Source: Lepturacanthus savala (taxonomy: Eukaryota > Chordata > Actinopteri > Scombriformes > Trichiuridae). Taken from it: 64,000 nucleotides of DNA. The stretch is from positions 786,227 to 850,226 of the forward strand of contig CM060478.1 of the NCBI GenBank assembly GCA_030544235.1. Direction: 5' to 3'. Positions within the stretch are counted from its first letter, which is position 1, and each line of letters begins with the position of its first letter. The position numbers and the translations under genes were made by a program. Below, piece by piece: positions 34,901-49,495 of the stretch. The notes beneath the pieces were generated by a model, which was not told where the DNA came from, made no database searches, and worked only from the letters and a program-made list of their open reading frames with translations.

Positions 34901-37900
34901 GACCTATTTTGGACGACATGCTACAGTATGACCTTTTTTGGACGACATGCTATAGTATGACCTTTTTATGACGACATACTATAGTATGACCTTTTTTGGA
35001 CGACATGCTATAGTATGACCTTTTTATGACGACATGCTATAGTATGACCTATTTTGGACGACATGCTATAGTATGACCTTTTTTAGACAACATGCTATAG
35101 TATGACGTTTTTTGGACAACATGCTATAGTATGACGTTTTTTGGACAACATACTATAGTATGACCTTTTTTAGACGACATACTATAGTATGACCTTTTTT
35201 AGACGACATACTATAGTATGACCTTTTTATGACGACATACTATAGTATGACCTTTTTTAGACGACATACTATAGTATGACCTATTTTGGACGACATGCTA
35301 TAGTATGACCTTTTTTGGACGACATGCTATAGTATGACCTTTTTTGGACGACATGCTATAGTATGACCTTTATTTAACGACATGCTATAGTATGACCTTT
35401 TTTGGACGACATGCTATAGTATGACCTTTTTTGGACGACATGCTATAGTATGACCTTTATTTAACGACATGCTATAGTATGACCTTTTTTGGACGACATG
35501 CTATAGTATGACCTTTTTATGACGACATACTATAGTATGACCTTTTTTTGACGACATGCTATAGTATGACCTTTTTTGGACGACATGCTATAGTATGACC
35601 TTTTTATGACGACATGCTATAGTATGACCTTTTTTTGACGACATGCTATAGTATGACCTATTTTGGACGACATGCTATAGTATGACCTTTTTTAGACAAC
35701 ATGCTATAGTATGACGTTTTTTGGACAACATGCTATAGTATGACGTTTTTTGGACAACATACTATAGTATGACCTATTTTAGACGACATACTATAGTATG
35801 ACCTTTTTTAGACGACATACTATAGTATGACCTTTTTATGACGACATACTATAGTATGACCTTTTTTAGACGACATACTATAGTATGACCTATTTTGGAC
35901 GACATGCTATAGTATGACCTTTTTTGGACGACATGCTATAGTATGACCTTTTTTGGACGACATGCTATAGTATGACCTTTATTTAACGACATGCTATAGT
36001 ATGACCTTTTTTGGACGACATGCTATAGTATGACCTTTTTTGGACGACATGCTATAGTATGACCTTTATTTAACGACATGCTATAGTATGACCTTTTTTG
36101 GACGACATGCTATAGTATGACCTTTTTATGACGACATACTATAGTATGACCTTTTTTTGACGACATGCTATAGTATGACCTTTTTTGGACGACATGCTAT
36201 AGTATGACCTTTTTATGACGACATGCTATAGTATGACCTTTTTTTGACGACATGCTATAGTATGACCTATTTTGGACGACATGCTATAGTATGACCTTTT
36301 TTTAGACAACATGCTATAGTATGACGTTTTTTGGACAACATGCTATAGTATGACGTTTTTTGGACAACATACTATAGTATGACCTTTTTTAGACGACATA
36401 CTATAGTATGACCTTTTTTAGACGACATACTAGAGTATGACCTTTTTATGACGACATACTATAGTATGACCTTTTTATGACGACATACTATAGTATGACC
36501 TTTTTTTGACGACATGCTATAGTATGACCTTTTTTGGACGACATGCTATAGTATGACCTTTTTATGACGACATGCTATAGTATGACCTTTTTTTGACGAC
36601 ATGCTATAGTATGACCTATTTTGGACGACATGCTATAGTATGACCTTTTTTAGACAACATGCTATAGTATGACGTTTTTTGGACAACATGCTATAGTATG
36701 ACGTTTTTTGGACAACATACTATAGTATGACCTTTTTTAGACGACATACTATAGTATGACCTTTTTTAGACGACATACTATAGTATGACCTTTTTATGAC
36801 GACATACTATAGTATGACCTTTTTTAGACGACATACTATAGTATGACCTATTTTGGACGACATGCTATAGTATGACCTTTTTTGGACGACATGCTATAGT
36901 ATGACCTTTTTTGGACGACATGCTATAGTATGACCTTTTTTGGACGACATGCTATAGTATGACCTTTATTTAACGACATGCTATAGTATGACCTTTTTTG
37001 GACGACATGCTATAGTATGACCTTTTTATGACGACATACTATAGTATGACCTTTTTTTGACGACATGCTATAGTATGACCTTTTTTGGACGACATGCTAT
37101 AGTATGACCTTTTTATGACGACATGCTATAGTATGACCTTTTTTTGACGACATGCTATAGTATGACCTTTTTTAGACAACATGCTATAGTATGACGTTTT
37201 TTGGACAACATGCTATAGTATGACGTTTTTTAGACGACATGCTATAGTATGACCTTTTTTAGACGACATACTATAGTATGACGTTTTTTGACGACATGCT
37301 ATAGTATGACCTTTTTATGACGACATGCTATAGTATGACCTTTTTTGGACGACATGCTATAGTATGACCTTTTTATGACGACATACTATAGTATGACCTT
37401 TTTTAGACGACATACTATAGTATGACCTTTTTATGACGACATACTATAGTATGACCTTTTTATGACGACATACTATAGTATGACCTTTTTTAGACGACAT
37501 GCTATAGTATGACCTTTTTATGACGACATACTATAGTATGACCTTTTTATGACGACATACTATAGTATGACCTTTTTTAGACGACATGCTATAGTATGAC
37601 CTTTTTTTGACGACATACTATAGTATGACCTTTTTATGACGACATACTATAGTATGACCTTTTTATGACGACATACTATAGTATGACCTTTTTATGACGA
37701 CATACTATAGTATGACCTTTTTTGGACGACATGCTATAGTATGACCTATTTTTGACGACATACTATAGTATGACCTTTTTTTGACGACATGCTATAGTAT
37801 GACCTATTTTTGACGACATACTATAGTATGACCTTTTTTTGACGACATGCTATAATATGACCTTTTTATGACGACATACTATAGTATGACCTTTTTATGA

Positions 37901-39917
37901 CGACATACTATAGTATGACCTTTTTTTGACGACATGCTATAATATGACCTTTTTATGACGACATACTATAGTATGACCTTTTTATGACGACATACTATAG
38001 TATGACTTTTTTTAACGACATGCTATAGTATGACCTTTTTTTGACGACATGCTATAGTATGACCTTTTTTGGACGACATGCTATAGTATGACCTTTTTTA
38101 GACGACATGCTATAGTATGACCTTTTTTGGACGACATACTATAGTATGACCTTTTTATGACGACATACTATAGTATGACTTTTTTTAACGACATGCTATA
38201 GTATGACCTTTTTTTAACGACATGCTATAGTATGACCTTTTTTTAACGACATGCTATAGTATGACCTTTTTTAGACGACATACTATAGTATGACCTTTTT
38301 TAGACGACATGCTATAGTATGACCTTTTTATGACGACATGCTATAGTATGACCTTTTTATGACGACATACTATAGTATGACCCTTTTATGACGACATGCT
38401 ATAGTATGACCTTTTTTTAACGACATGCTATAGTATGACCTTTTTTTAACGACATGCTATAGTATGACCTTTTTTAGACGACATACTATAGTATGACCTA
38501 TTTTTGACCACATACTATAGTATGACCTTTTTATGACGACATACTATAGTATGACCTATTTTTGACCACATACTATAGTATGACCTTTTTATGACGACAT
38601 ACTATAGTATGACCTATTTTTGACGACATACTATAGTATGACCTATTTTGGACGACATACTATAGTATGACCTTTTTTGGACGACATGCTATAGTATGAC
38701 CTTTTTTGGACGACATGCTATAGTATGACGTTTTTTGGACGACATGCTATAGTATGACGTTTTTTGGACGACATGCTATAGTATGACGTTTTTTGGACGA
38801 CATGCTGTAGTATGACCTTTTTTGGACGACATGCTATAGTATGACGTTTTTTGGACGACATGCTATAGTATGACGTTTTTTGGACGACATGCTATAGTAT
38901 GACGTTTTTCGGACGACATGCTATAGTATGACCTTTTTTGGACGACATGCTATAGTATGACCTTTTTTAGACGACATGCTATAGTATGACCTTTTTTGGA
39001 CGACATACTATAGTATGACCTTTTTATGACGACATACTATAGTATGACTTTTTTTAACGACATGCTATAGTATGACCTTTTTTTAACGACATGCTATAGT
39101 ATGACCTTTTTTTAACGACATGCTATAGTATGACCTTTTTTAGACGACATACTATAGTATGACCTTTTTTAGACGACATGCTATAGTATGACCTTTTTAT
39201 GACGACATGCTATAGTATGACCTTTTTATGACGACATACTATAGTATGACCCTTTTATGACGACATGCTATAGTATGACCTTTTTTAGACGACATACTAT
39301 AGTATGACCTTTTTTAGACGACATACTATAGTATGACCTATTTTTGACCACATACTATAGTATGACCTTTTTATGACGACATACTATAGTATGACCTATT
39401 TTTGACCACATACTATAGTATGACCTTTTTATGACGACATACTATAGTATGACCTATTTTTGACGACATACTATAGTATGACCTATTTTGGACGACATAC
39501 TATAGTATGACCTTTTTTGGACGACATGCTATAGTATGACCTTTTTTGGACGACATGCTATAGTATGACGTTTTTTGGACGACATGCTATAGTATGACGT
39601 TTTTTGGACGACATGCTATAGTATGACGTTTTTTGGACGACATGCTGTAGTATGACCTTTTTTGGACGACATGCTATAGTATGACGTTTTTTGGACGACA
39701 TGCTATAGTATGACGTTTTTTGGACGACATGCTATAGTATGACGTTTTTCGGACGACATGCTATAGTATGACGTTTTTTGGACGACATGCTATAGTATGA
39801 CCTATTTTTGACGACATGCTATAGTATGACATTTTTTGGACGACATACTATAGTATGACGTTTTTTGGACGACATGCTATAGTATGACGTTTTTTGGACG
39901 ACATGCTGTAGTATGAC

Positions 39918-40037
39918 ACACGGTGGCGTAGGGGTTAGCTATGTTGCCTCATAGCACGAAGGTAGCAGGTTCAAGACCTCCAGGGTCTGGGACCTTTCTG
40001 TGTGGAGTATGCATGTTCTCCCTGTGTTTGTGTGGGT
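39918..40037 (+). mobile_element. tRNA-derived SINE head, copy 6 (short form, TAGC)
   Basis: Same form as copies 1 and 7. Here it stands alone, in a third copy of the block that begins near 21.56 kb. Confidence 0.72.
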
Positions 40038-43000
40038 GCATGCTATAGTATGACCTATTTTGGACGACATGCTATAGTATGACCTTTTTTAGACGACATG
40101 CTATAGTATGACCTTTTTTAGACGACATGCTATAGTATGACGTTTTTTGGACGACATGCTATAGTATGACCTTTTTTAGACGACATACTATAGTATGACC
40201 TTTTTTAGACGACATGCTATAGTATGACGTTTTTTAGACGACATGCTATAGTATGACCTTTTTATGACGACATACTATAGTATGACCTTTTTTTAACGAC
40301 ATGCTATAGTATGACCTTTTTGTAACGACATGCTATAGTATGACCTTTTTTAGACGACATACTATAGTATGACCTATTTTTGACCACATACTATAGTATG
40401 ACCTTTTTATGACGACATACTATAGTATGACCTTTTTTGGACGACATGCTATAGTATGACCTTTTTATGACGACATGCTATAGTATGACCTTTTTTTGAC
40501 GACATGCTATAGTATGACCTATTTTGGACGACATGCTATAGTATGACCTTTTTTAGACAACATGCTATAGTATGACGTTTTTTGGACAACATGCTATAGT
40601 ATGACGTTTTTTGGACAACATACTATAGTATGACCTATTTTAGACGACATACTATAGTATGACCTTTTTTAGACGACATACTATAGTATGACCTTTTTAT
40701 GACGACATACTATAGTATGACCTTTTTTAGACGACATACTATAGTATGACCTATTTTGGACGACATGCTATAGTATGACCTTTTTTGGACGACATGCTAT
40801 AGTATGACCTTTTTTGGACGACATGCTATAGTATGACCTTTATTTAACGACATGCTATAGTATGACCTTTTTTGGACGACATGCTATAGTATGACCTTTT
40901 TTGGACGACATGCTATAGTATGACCTTTATTTAACGACATGCTATAGTATGACCTTTTTTGGACGACATGCTATAGTATGACCTTTTTATGACGACATAC
41001 TATAGTATGACCTTTTTTTGACGACATGCTATAGTATGACCTTTTTTGGACGACATGCTATAGTATGACCTTTTTATGACGACATGCTATAGTATGACCT
41101 TTTTTTGACGACATGCTATAGTATGACCTATTTTGGACGACATGCTATAGTATGACCTTTTTTTAGACAACATGCTATAGTATGACGTTTTTTGGACAAC
41201 ATGCTATAGTATGACGTTTTTTGGACAACATACTATAGTATGACCTTTTTTAGACGACATACTATAGTATGACCTTTTTTAGACGACATACTATAGTATG
41301 ACCTTTTTATGACGACATACTATAGTATGACCTTTTTATGACGACATACTATAGTATGACCTTTTTTTGACGACATGCTATAGTATGACCTTTTTTGGAC
41401 GACATGCTATAGTATGACCTTTTTATGACGACATGCTATAGTATGACCTTTTTTTGACGACATGCTATAGTATGACCTATTTTGGACGACATGCTATAGT
41501 ATGACCTTTTTTAGACAACATGCTATAGTATGACGTTTTTTGGACAACATGCTATAGTATGACGTTTTTTGGACAACATACTATAGTATGACCTTTTTTA
41601 GACGACATACTATAGTATGACCTTTTTTAGACGACATACTATAGTATGACCTTTTTATGACGACATACTATAGTATGACCTTTTTTAGACGACATACTAT
41701 AGTATGACCTATTTTGGACGACATGCTATAGTATGACCTTTTTTGGACGACATGCTATAGTATGACCTTTTTTGGACGACATGCTATAGTATGACCTTTT
41801 TTGGACGACATGCTATAGTATGACCTTTATTTAACGACATGCTATAGTATGACCTTTTTTGGACGACATGCTATAGTATGACCTTTTTATGACGACATAC
41901 TATAGTATGACCTTTTTTTGACGACATGCTATAGTATGACCTTTTTTGGACGACATGCTATAGTATGACCTTTTTATGACGACATGCTATAGTATGACCT
42001 TTTTTTGACGACATGCTATAGTATGACCTTTTTTAGACAACATGCTATAGTATGACGTTTTTTAGACGACATGCTATAGTATGACCTTTTTTAGACGACA
42101 TACTATAGTATGACGTTTTTTGACGACATGCTATAGTATGACCTTTTTATGACGACATGCTATAGTATGACCTTTTTTGGACGACATGCTATAGTATGAC
42201 CTTTTTATGACGACATACTATAGTATGACCTTTTTTAGACGACATACTATAGTATGACCTTTTTATGACGACATACTATAGTATGACCTTTTTATGACGA
42301 CATACTATAGTATGACCTTTTTTAGACGACATGCTATAGTATGACCTTTTTATGACGACATACTATAGTATGACCTTTTTATGACGACATACTATAGTAT
42401 GACCTTTTTTAGACGACATGCTATAGTATGACCTTTTTTTGACGACATACTATAGTATGACCTTTTTATGACGACATACTATAGTATGACCTTTTTATGA
42501 CGACATACTATAGTATGACCTTTTTATGACGACATACTATAGTATGACCTTTTTTGGACGACATGCTATAGTATGACCTATTTTTGACGACATACTATAG
42601 TATGACCTTTTTTTGACGACATGCTATAGTATGACCTATTTTTGACGACATACTATAGTATGACCTTTTTTTGACGACATGCTATAATATGACCTTTTTA
42701 TGACGACATACTATAGTATGACCTTTTTATGACGACATACTATAGTATGACTTTTTTTAACGACATGCTATAGTATGACCTTTTTTTGACGACATGCTAT
42801 AGTATGACCTTTTTTGGACGACATGCTATAGTATGACCTTTTTTAGACGACATGCTATAGTATGACCTTTTTTGGACGACATACTATAGTATGACCTTTT
42901 TATGACGACATACTATAGTATGACTTTTTTTAACGACATGCTATAGTATGACCTTTTTTTAACGACATGCTATAGTATGACCTTTTTTTAACGACATGCT

Positions 43001-44632
43001 ATAGTATGACCTTTTTTAGACGACATACTATAGTATGACCTTTTTTAGACGACATGCTATAGTATGACCTTTTTATGACGACATGCTATAGTATGACCTT
43101 TTTATGACGACATACTATAGTATGACCCTTTTATGACGACATGCTATAGTATGACCTTTTTTTAACGACATGCTATAGTATGACCTTTTTTTAACGACAT
43201 GCTATAGTATGACCTTTTTTAGATGACATACTATAGTATGACCTATTTTTGACCACATACTATAGTATGACCTTTTTATGACGACATACTATAGTATGAC
43301 CTATTTTTGACCACATACTATAGTATGACCTTTTTATGACGACATACTATAGTATGACCTATTTTTGACGACATACTATAGTATGACCTATTTTGGACGA
43401 CATACTATAGTATGACCTTTTTTGGACGACATGCTATAGTATGACCTTTTTTGGACGACATGCTATAGTATGACGTTTTTTGGACGACATGCTATAGTAT
43501 GACGTTTTTTGGACGACATGCTATAGTATGACGTTTTTTGGACGACATGCTGTAGTATGACCTTTTTTGGACGACATGCTATAGTATGACGTTTTTTGGA
43601 CGACATGCTATAGTATGACGTTTTTTGGACGACATGCTATAGTATGACGTTTTTCGGACGACATGCTATAGTATGACCTTTTTTGGACGACATGCTATAG
43701 TATGACCTTTTTTAGACGACATGCTATAGTATGACCTTTTTTGGACGACATACTATAGTATGACCTTTTTATGACGACATACTATAGTATGACTTTTTTT
43801 AACGACATGCTATAGTATGACCTTTTTTTAACGACATGCTATAGTATGACCTTTTTTTAACGACATGCTATAGTATGACCTTTTTTAGACGACATACTAT
43901 AGTATGACCTTTTTTAGACGACATGCTATAGTATGACCTTTTTATGACGACATACTATAGTATGACCTTTTATGACGACATGCTATAGTATGACCTTTTT
44001 TAGACGACATACTATAGTATGACCTTTTTTAGACGACATACTATAGTATGACCTATTTTTGACCACATACTATAGTATGACCTTTTTATGACGACATACT
44101 ATAGTATGACCTATTTTTGACCACATACTATAGTATGACCTTTTTATGACGACATACTATAGTATGACCTATTTTTGACGACATACTATAGTATGACCTA
44201 TTTTGGACGACATACTATAGTATGACCTTTTTTGGACGACATGCTATAGTATGACCTTTTTTGGACGACATGCTATAGTATGACGTTTTTTGGACGACAT
44301 GCTATAGTATGACGTTTTTTGGACGACATGCTATAGTATGACGTTTTTTGGACGACATGCTGTAGTATGACCTTTTTTGGACGACATGCTATAGTATGAC
44401 GTTTTTTGGACGACATGCTATAGTATGACGTTTTTTGGACGACATGCTATAGTATGACGTTTTTCGGACGACATGCTATAGTATGACGTTTTTTGGACGA
44501 CATGCTATAGTATGACCTATTTTTGACGACATGCTATAGTATGACATTTTTTGGACGACATACTATAGTATGACGTTTTTTGGACGACATGCTATAGTAT
44601 GACGTTTTTTGGACGACATGCTGTAGTATGAC

Positions 44633-44752
44633 ACACGGTGGCGTAGGGGTTAGCTATGTTGCCTCATAGCACGAAGGTAGCAGGTTCAAGACCTCCAGGG
44701 TCTGGGACCTTTCTGTGTGGAGTATGCATGTTCTCCCTGTGTTTGTGTGGGT
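44633..44752 (+). mobile_element. tRNA-derived SINE head, copy 7 (short form, TAGC)
   Basis: Counterpart of copy 1 in the ~20.6-kb duplication. Confidence 0.72.
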
Positions 44753-45639
44753 GCATGCTATAGTATGACCTATTTTGGACGACATGCTATAGTATGACCT
44801 TTTTTAGACGACATGCTATAGTATGACCTTTTTTAGACGACATGCTATAGTATGACGTTTTTTGGACGACATGCTATAGTATGACCTTTTTTAGACGACA
44901 TACTATAGTATGACCTTTTTTAGACGACATGCTATAGTATGACGTTTTTTAGACGACATGCTATAGTATGACCTTTTTATGACGACATACTATAGTATGA
45001 CCTTTTTTTAACGACATGCTATAGTATGACCTTTTTGTAACGACATGCTATAGTATGACCTTTTTTAGACGACATACTATAGTATGACCTATTTTTGACC
45101 ACATACTATAGTATGACCTTTTTATGACGACATACTATAGTATGACCTTTTTTAGACGACATACTATAGTATGACCTTTTTTAGACGACATACTATAGTA
45201 TGACCTTTTTTAGACGACATACTATAGTATGACCTATTTTGGACGACATGCTATAGTATGACCTTTTTTGGACGACATACTATAGTATGACCTATTTTGG
45301 ACGACATGCTATAGTATGACCTTTTTATGACGACATGCTATAGTATGACCTTTTTATGACGACATGCTATAGTATGACCTTTTTATGACGACATGCTATA
45401 GTATGACCTTTTTTAGACGACATGCTATAGTATGACCTATTTTTGACCACATGCTATAGTATGACCTTTTTTAGACGACATACTATAGTATGACCTTTTT
45501 TAGACGACATACTATAGTATGACCTTTTTTAGACGACATACTATAGTATGACCTTTTTTGGACGACATGCTATAGTATGACCTATTTTGGACGACATGCT
45601 ATACTATGACGTTTTTTGGACGACATGCTGTAGTATGAC

Positions 45640-45759
45640 ACACGGTGGCGTAGGGGTTAGCTATGTTGCCTCATAGCACGAAGGTCGCAGGTTCAAGACC
45701 TCCAGGGTCTGGGACCTTTCTGTGTGGAGTATGCATGTTCTCCCTGTGTTTGTGTGGGT
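45640..45759 (+). mobile_element. tRNA-derived SINE head, copy 8 (short form, TCGC)
   Basis: Counterpart of copy 2. Both are preceded by the rare ATACTATGACGTT variant of the monomer. Confidence 0.72.
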
Positions 45760-47109
45760 GCATGCTATAGTATGACCTATTTTTGACGACATACTATAGT
45801 ATGACCTTTTTTAGACAACATGCTATAGTATGACCTTTTTTAGACGACATGCTATAGTATGACGTTTTTTGGACAACATGCTATAGTATGACGTTTTTTG
45901 ACGACATACTATAGTATGACCTTTTTTAGACGACATACTATAGTTTGACCTTTTTTAGACGACATGCTATAGTATGACCTTTTTTGGACGACATACTATA
46001 GTATGACCTATTTTTGACGACATGCTATAGTATGACCTTTTTTGGACGACATGCTATAGTATGACCTTTTTTGGACGACATACTATAGTATGACCTTTTT
46101 ATGACGACATACTATAGTATGACCTTTTTATGAAGACATACTATAGTATGACCTATTTTTGACCACATACTATAGTATGACCTATTTTTGACGACATACT
46201 ATAGTATGACCTATTTTTGACCACATACTATAGTATGACCTTTTTATGACGACATACTATAGTATGACCTATTTTGGACGACATGCTATAGTATGACCTT
46301 TTTATGACGACATGCTATAGTATGACCTATTTTTGACCACATACTATAGTATGACCTATTTTTGACCACATACTATAGTATGACCTTTTTTAGACGACAT
46401 ACTATAGTATGACCTATTTTGGACGACATGCTATAGTATGACCTTTTTTGGACGACATGCTATAGTATGACCTTTTTATGAAGACATACTATAGTATGAC
46501 CTATTTTTGACCACATACTATAGTATGACCTATTTTTGACCACATACTATAGTATGACCTTTTTTAGACGACATACTATAGTATGACCTTTTTTTGACCA
46601 CATACTATAGTATGACCTTTTTATGACGACATACTATAGTATGACCTTTTTTAGACGACATACTATAGTATGACCTTTTTTAGACGACATACTATAGTAT
46701 GACCTTTTTTAGACGAAATACTATAGTATGACCTATTTTGGACGACATGCTATAGTATGACCTTTTTTGGACGACATACTATAGTATGACCTATTTTGGA
46801 CGACATGCTATAGTATGACCTTTTTATGACGACATGCTATAGTATGACCTTTTTATGACGACATGCTATAGTATGACCTTTTTATGACGACATGCTATAG
46901 TATGACCTTTTTTAGACGACATGCTATAGTATGACCTATTTTTGACCACATGCTATAGTATGACCTTTTTTAGACGACATACTATAGTATGACCTTTTTT
47001 AGACGACATACTATAGTATGACCTTTTTTAGACGACATGCTATAGTATGACCTATTTTGGACGACATGCTATAGTATGACGTTTTTTGGACGACATGCTG
47101 TAGTATGAC

Positions 47110-47236
47110 ACATGGTGGCGTAGGGGTTAGCTATGTTGCCTCATAGCACGAAGGTCGCAGGTTCAAGACCTCCTTGGTCCAGGGTCTGGGACCTTTCTGT
47201 GTGGAGTATGCATGTTCTCCCTGTGTGTGTGTGGGT
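47110..47236 (+). mobile_element. tRNA-derived SINE head, copy 9 (long form, private variants)
   Basis: Shares ACATGG and GTGTGTGTGTGG with copy 3 only. Confidence 0.72.
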
Positions 47237-48209
47237 GCATGCTATAGTATGACCTATTTTTGACGACATACTATAGTATGACCTTTTTTAGACAACATGC
47301 TATAGTATGACCTTTTTTAGACGACATGCTATAGTATGACGTTTTTTGGACAACATGCTATAGTATGACGTTTTTTGACGACATACTATAGTATGACCTT
47401 TTTTAGACGACATACTATAGTTTGACCTTTTTTAGACGACATGCTATAGTATGACCTTTTTTGGACGACATACTATAGTATGACCTATTTTTGACCACAT
47501 ACTATAGTATGACCTTTTTATGACGACATACTATAGTATGACCTATTTTTGACCACATACTATAGTATGACCTTTTTATGACGACATACTATAGTATGAC
47601 CTTTTTTAGACGACATACTATAGTATGACCTTTTTTAGACGACATACTATAGTATGACCTATTTTGGACGACATGCTATAGTATGACCTTTTTTGGACGA
47701 CATGCTATAGTATGACCTTTTTTGGACGACATACTATAGTATGACCTTTTTATGACGACATACTATAGTATGACCTTTTTATGAAGACATACTATAGTAT
47801 GACCTATTTTTGACCACATACTATAGTATGACCTATTTTTGACCACATACTATAGTATGACCTTTTTATGACGACATACTATAGTATGACCTATTTTGGA
47901 CGACATGCTATAGTATGACCTTTTTATGACGACATGCTATAGTATGACCTTTTTTAGACGACATGCTATAGTATGACGTTTTTTGGACGACATGCTATAG
48001 TATGACGTTTTTTGGACGACATGCTATAGTATGACCTTTTTTAGACGACATGCTATAGTATGACCTTTTTTAGACGACATGCTATAGTATGACCTTTTTT
48101 AGACGACATGCTATAGTATGACCTATTTTGGACGACATGCTATAGTATGACCTTTTTATGACGACATGCTATAGTATGACCTTTTTTGGACGACATGCTG
48201 TAGTATGAC

Positions 48210-48336
48210 ACACGGTGGCGTAGGGGTTAGCTATGTTGCCTCATAGCACGAAGGTCGCAGGTTCAAGACCTCCTTGGTCCAGGGTCTGGGACCTTTCTGT
48301 GTGGAGTATGCATGTTCTCCCTGTGTTTGTGTGGGT
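48210..48336 (+). mobile_element. tRNA-derived SINE head, copy 10 (long form, TCGC)
   Basis: Counterpart of copy 4. Confidence 0.72.
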
Positions 48337-49368
48337 GCATGCTATAGTATGACCTATTTTTGACGACATACTATAGTATGACCTTTTTTAGACGACATGC
48401 TATAGTATGACCTTTTTTAGACGACATGCTATAGTATGACCTTTTTTAGACGACATGCTATAGTATGACGTTTTTTAGACGACATGCTATAGTATGACCT
48501 TTTTAAGACGACATGCTATAGTATGACCTTTTTTAGACGACATGCTATAGTATGACCTATTTTTGACGACATGCTATAGTATGACCTTTTTATGATGACA
48601 TACTATAGTATGACGTTTTTTGGACAACATGCTATAGTATGACGTTTTTTAGACGACATACTATAGTATGACCTTTTTTAGACGACATACTATAGTATGA
48701 CCTATTTTGGACGACATACTATAGTATGACCTTTTTATGACGACATGCTATAGTATGACCTTTTTATGACGACATACTATAGTATGACCTTTTTATGAAG
48801 ACATGCTATAGTATGACCTATTTTTGACCACATACTATAGTATGACCTTTTTTGGACGACATGCTATAGTATGACCTTTTTATGACGACATGCTATAGTA
48901 TGACCTATTTTTGACCACATACTATAGTATGACCTTTTTATGACGACATGCTATAGTATGACCTATTTTGGACGACATGCTATAGTATGACCTTTTTTGG
49001 ACGACATGCTATAGTATGACCTTTTTATGACGACATGCTATAGTATGACCTTTTTATGAAGACATGCTATAGTATGACCTATTTTTGACCACATACTATA
49101 GTATGACCTTTTTATGACGACATACTATAGTATGACCTATTTTGGACGACATGCTATAGTATGACCTTTTTTGGACGACATGCTATAGTATGACCTTTTT
49201 ATGACGACATGCTATAGTATGACCTTTTTATGAAGACATACTATAGTATGACCTATTTTTGACGACATACTATAGTATGACCTTTTTATGACGACATGCT
49301 ATAGTATGACCTTTTTATGACGACATGCTATAGTATGACCTTTTTTGGACGACATGCTGTAGTATGAC

Positions 49369-49495
49369 ACACGGTGGCGTAGGGGTTAGCTATGTTGCCT
49401 CATAGCACGAAGGTAGCAGGTTCAAGACCTCCTTGGTCCAGGGTCTGGGACCTTTCTGTGTGGAGTATGCATGTTCTCCCTGTGTTTGTGTGGGT
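49369..49495 (+). mobile_element. tRNA-derived SINE head, copy 11 (long form, TAGC)
   Basis: Counterpart of copy 5. The last SINE head in the array; the final ~9.7 kb has none. Confidence 0.72.
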
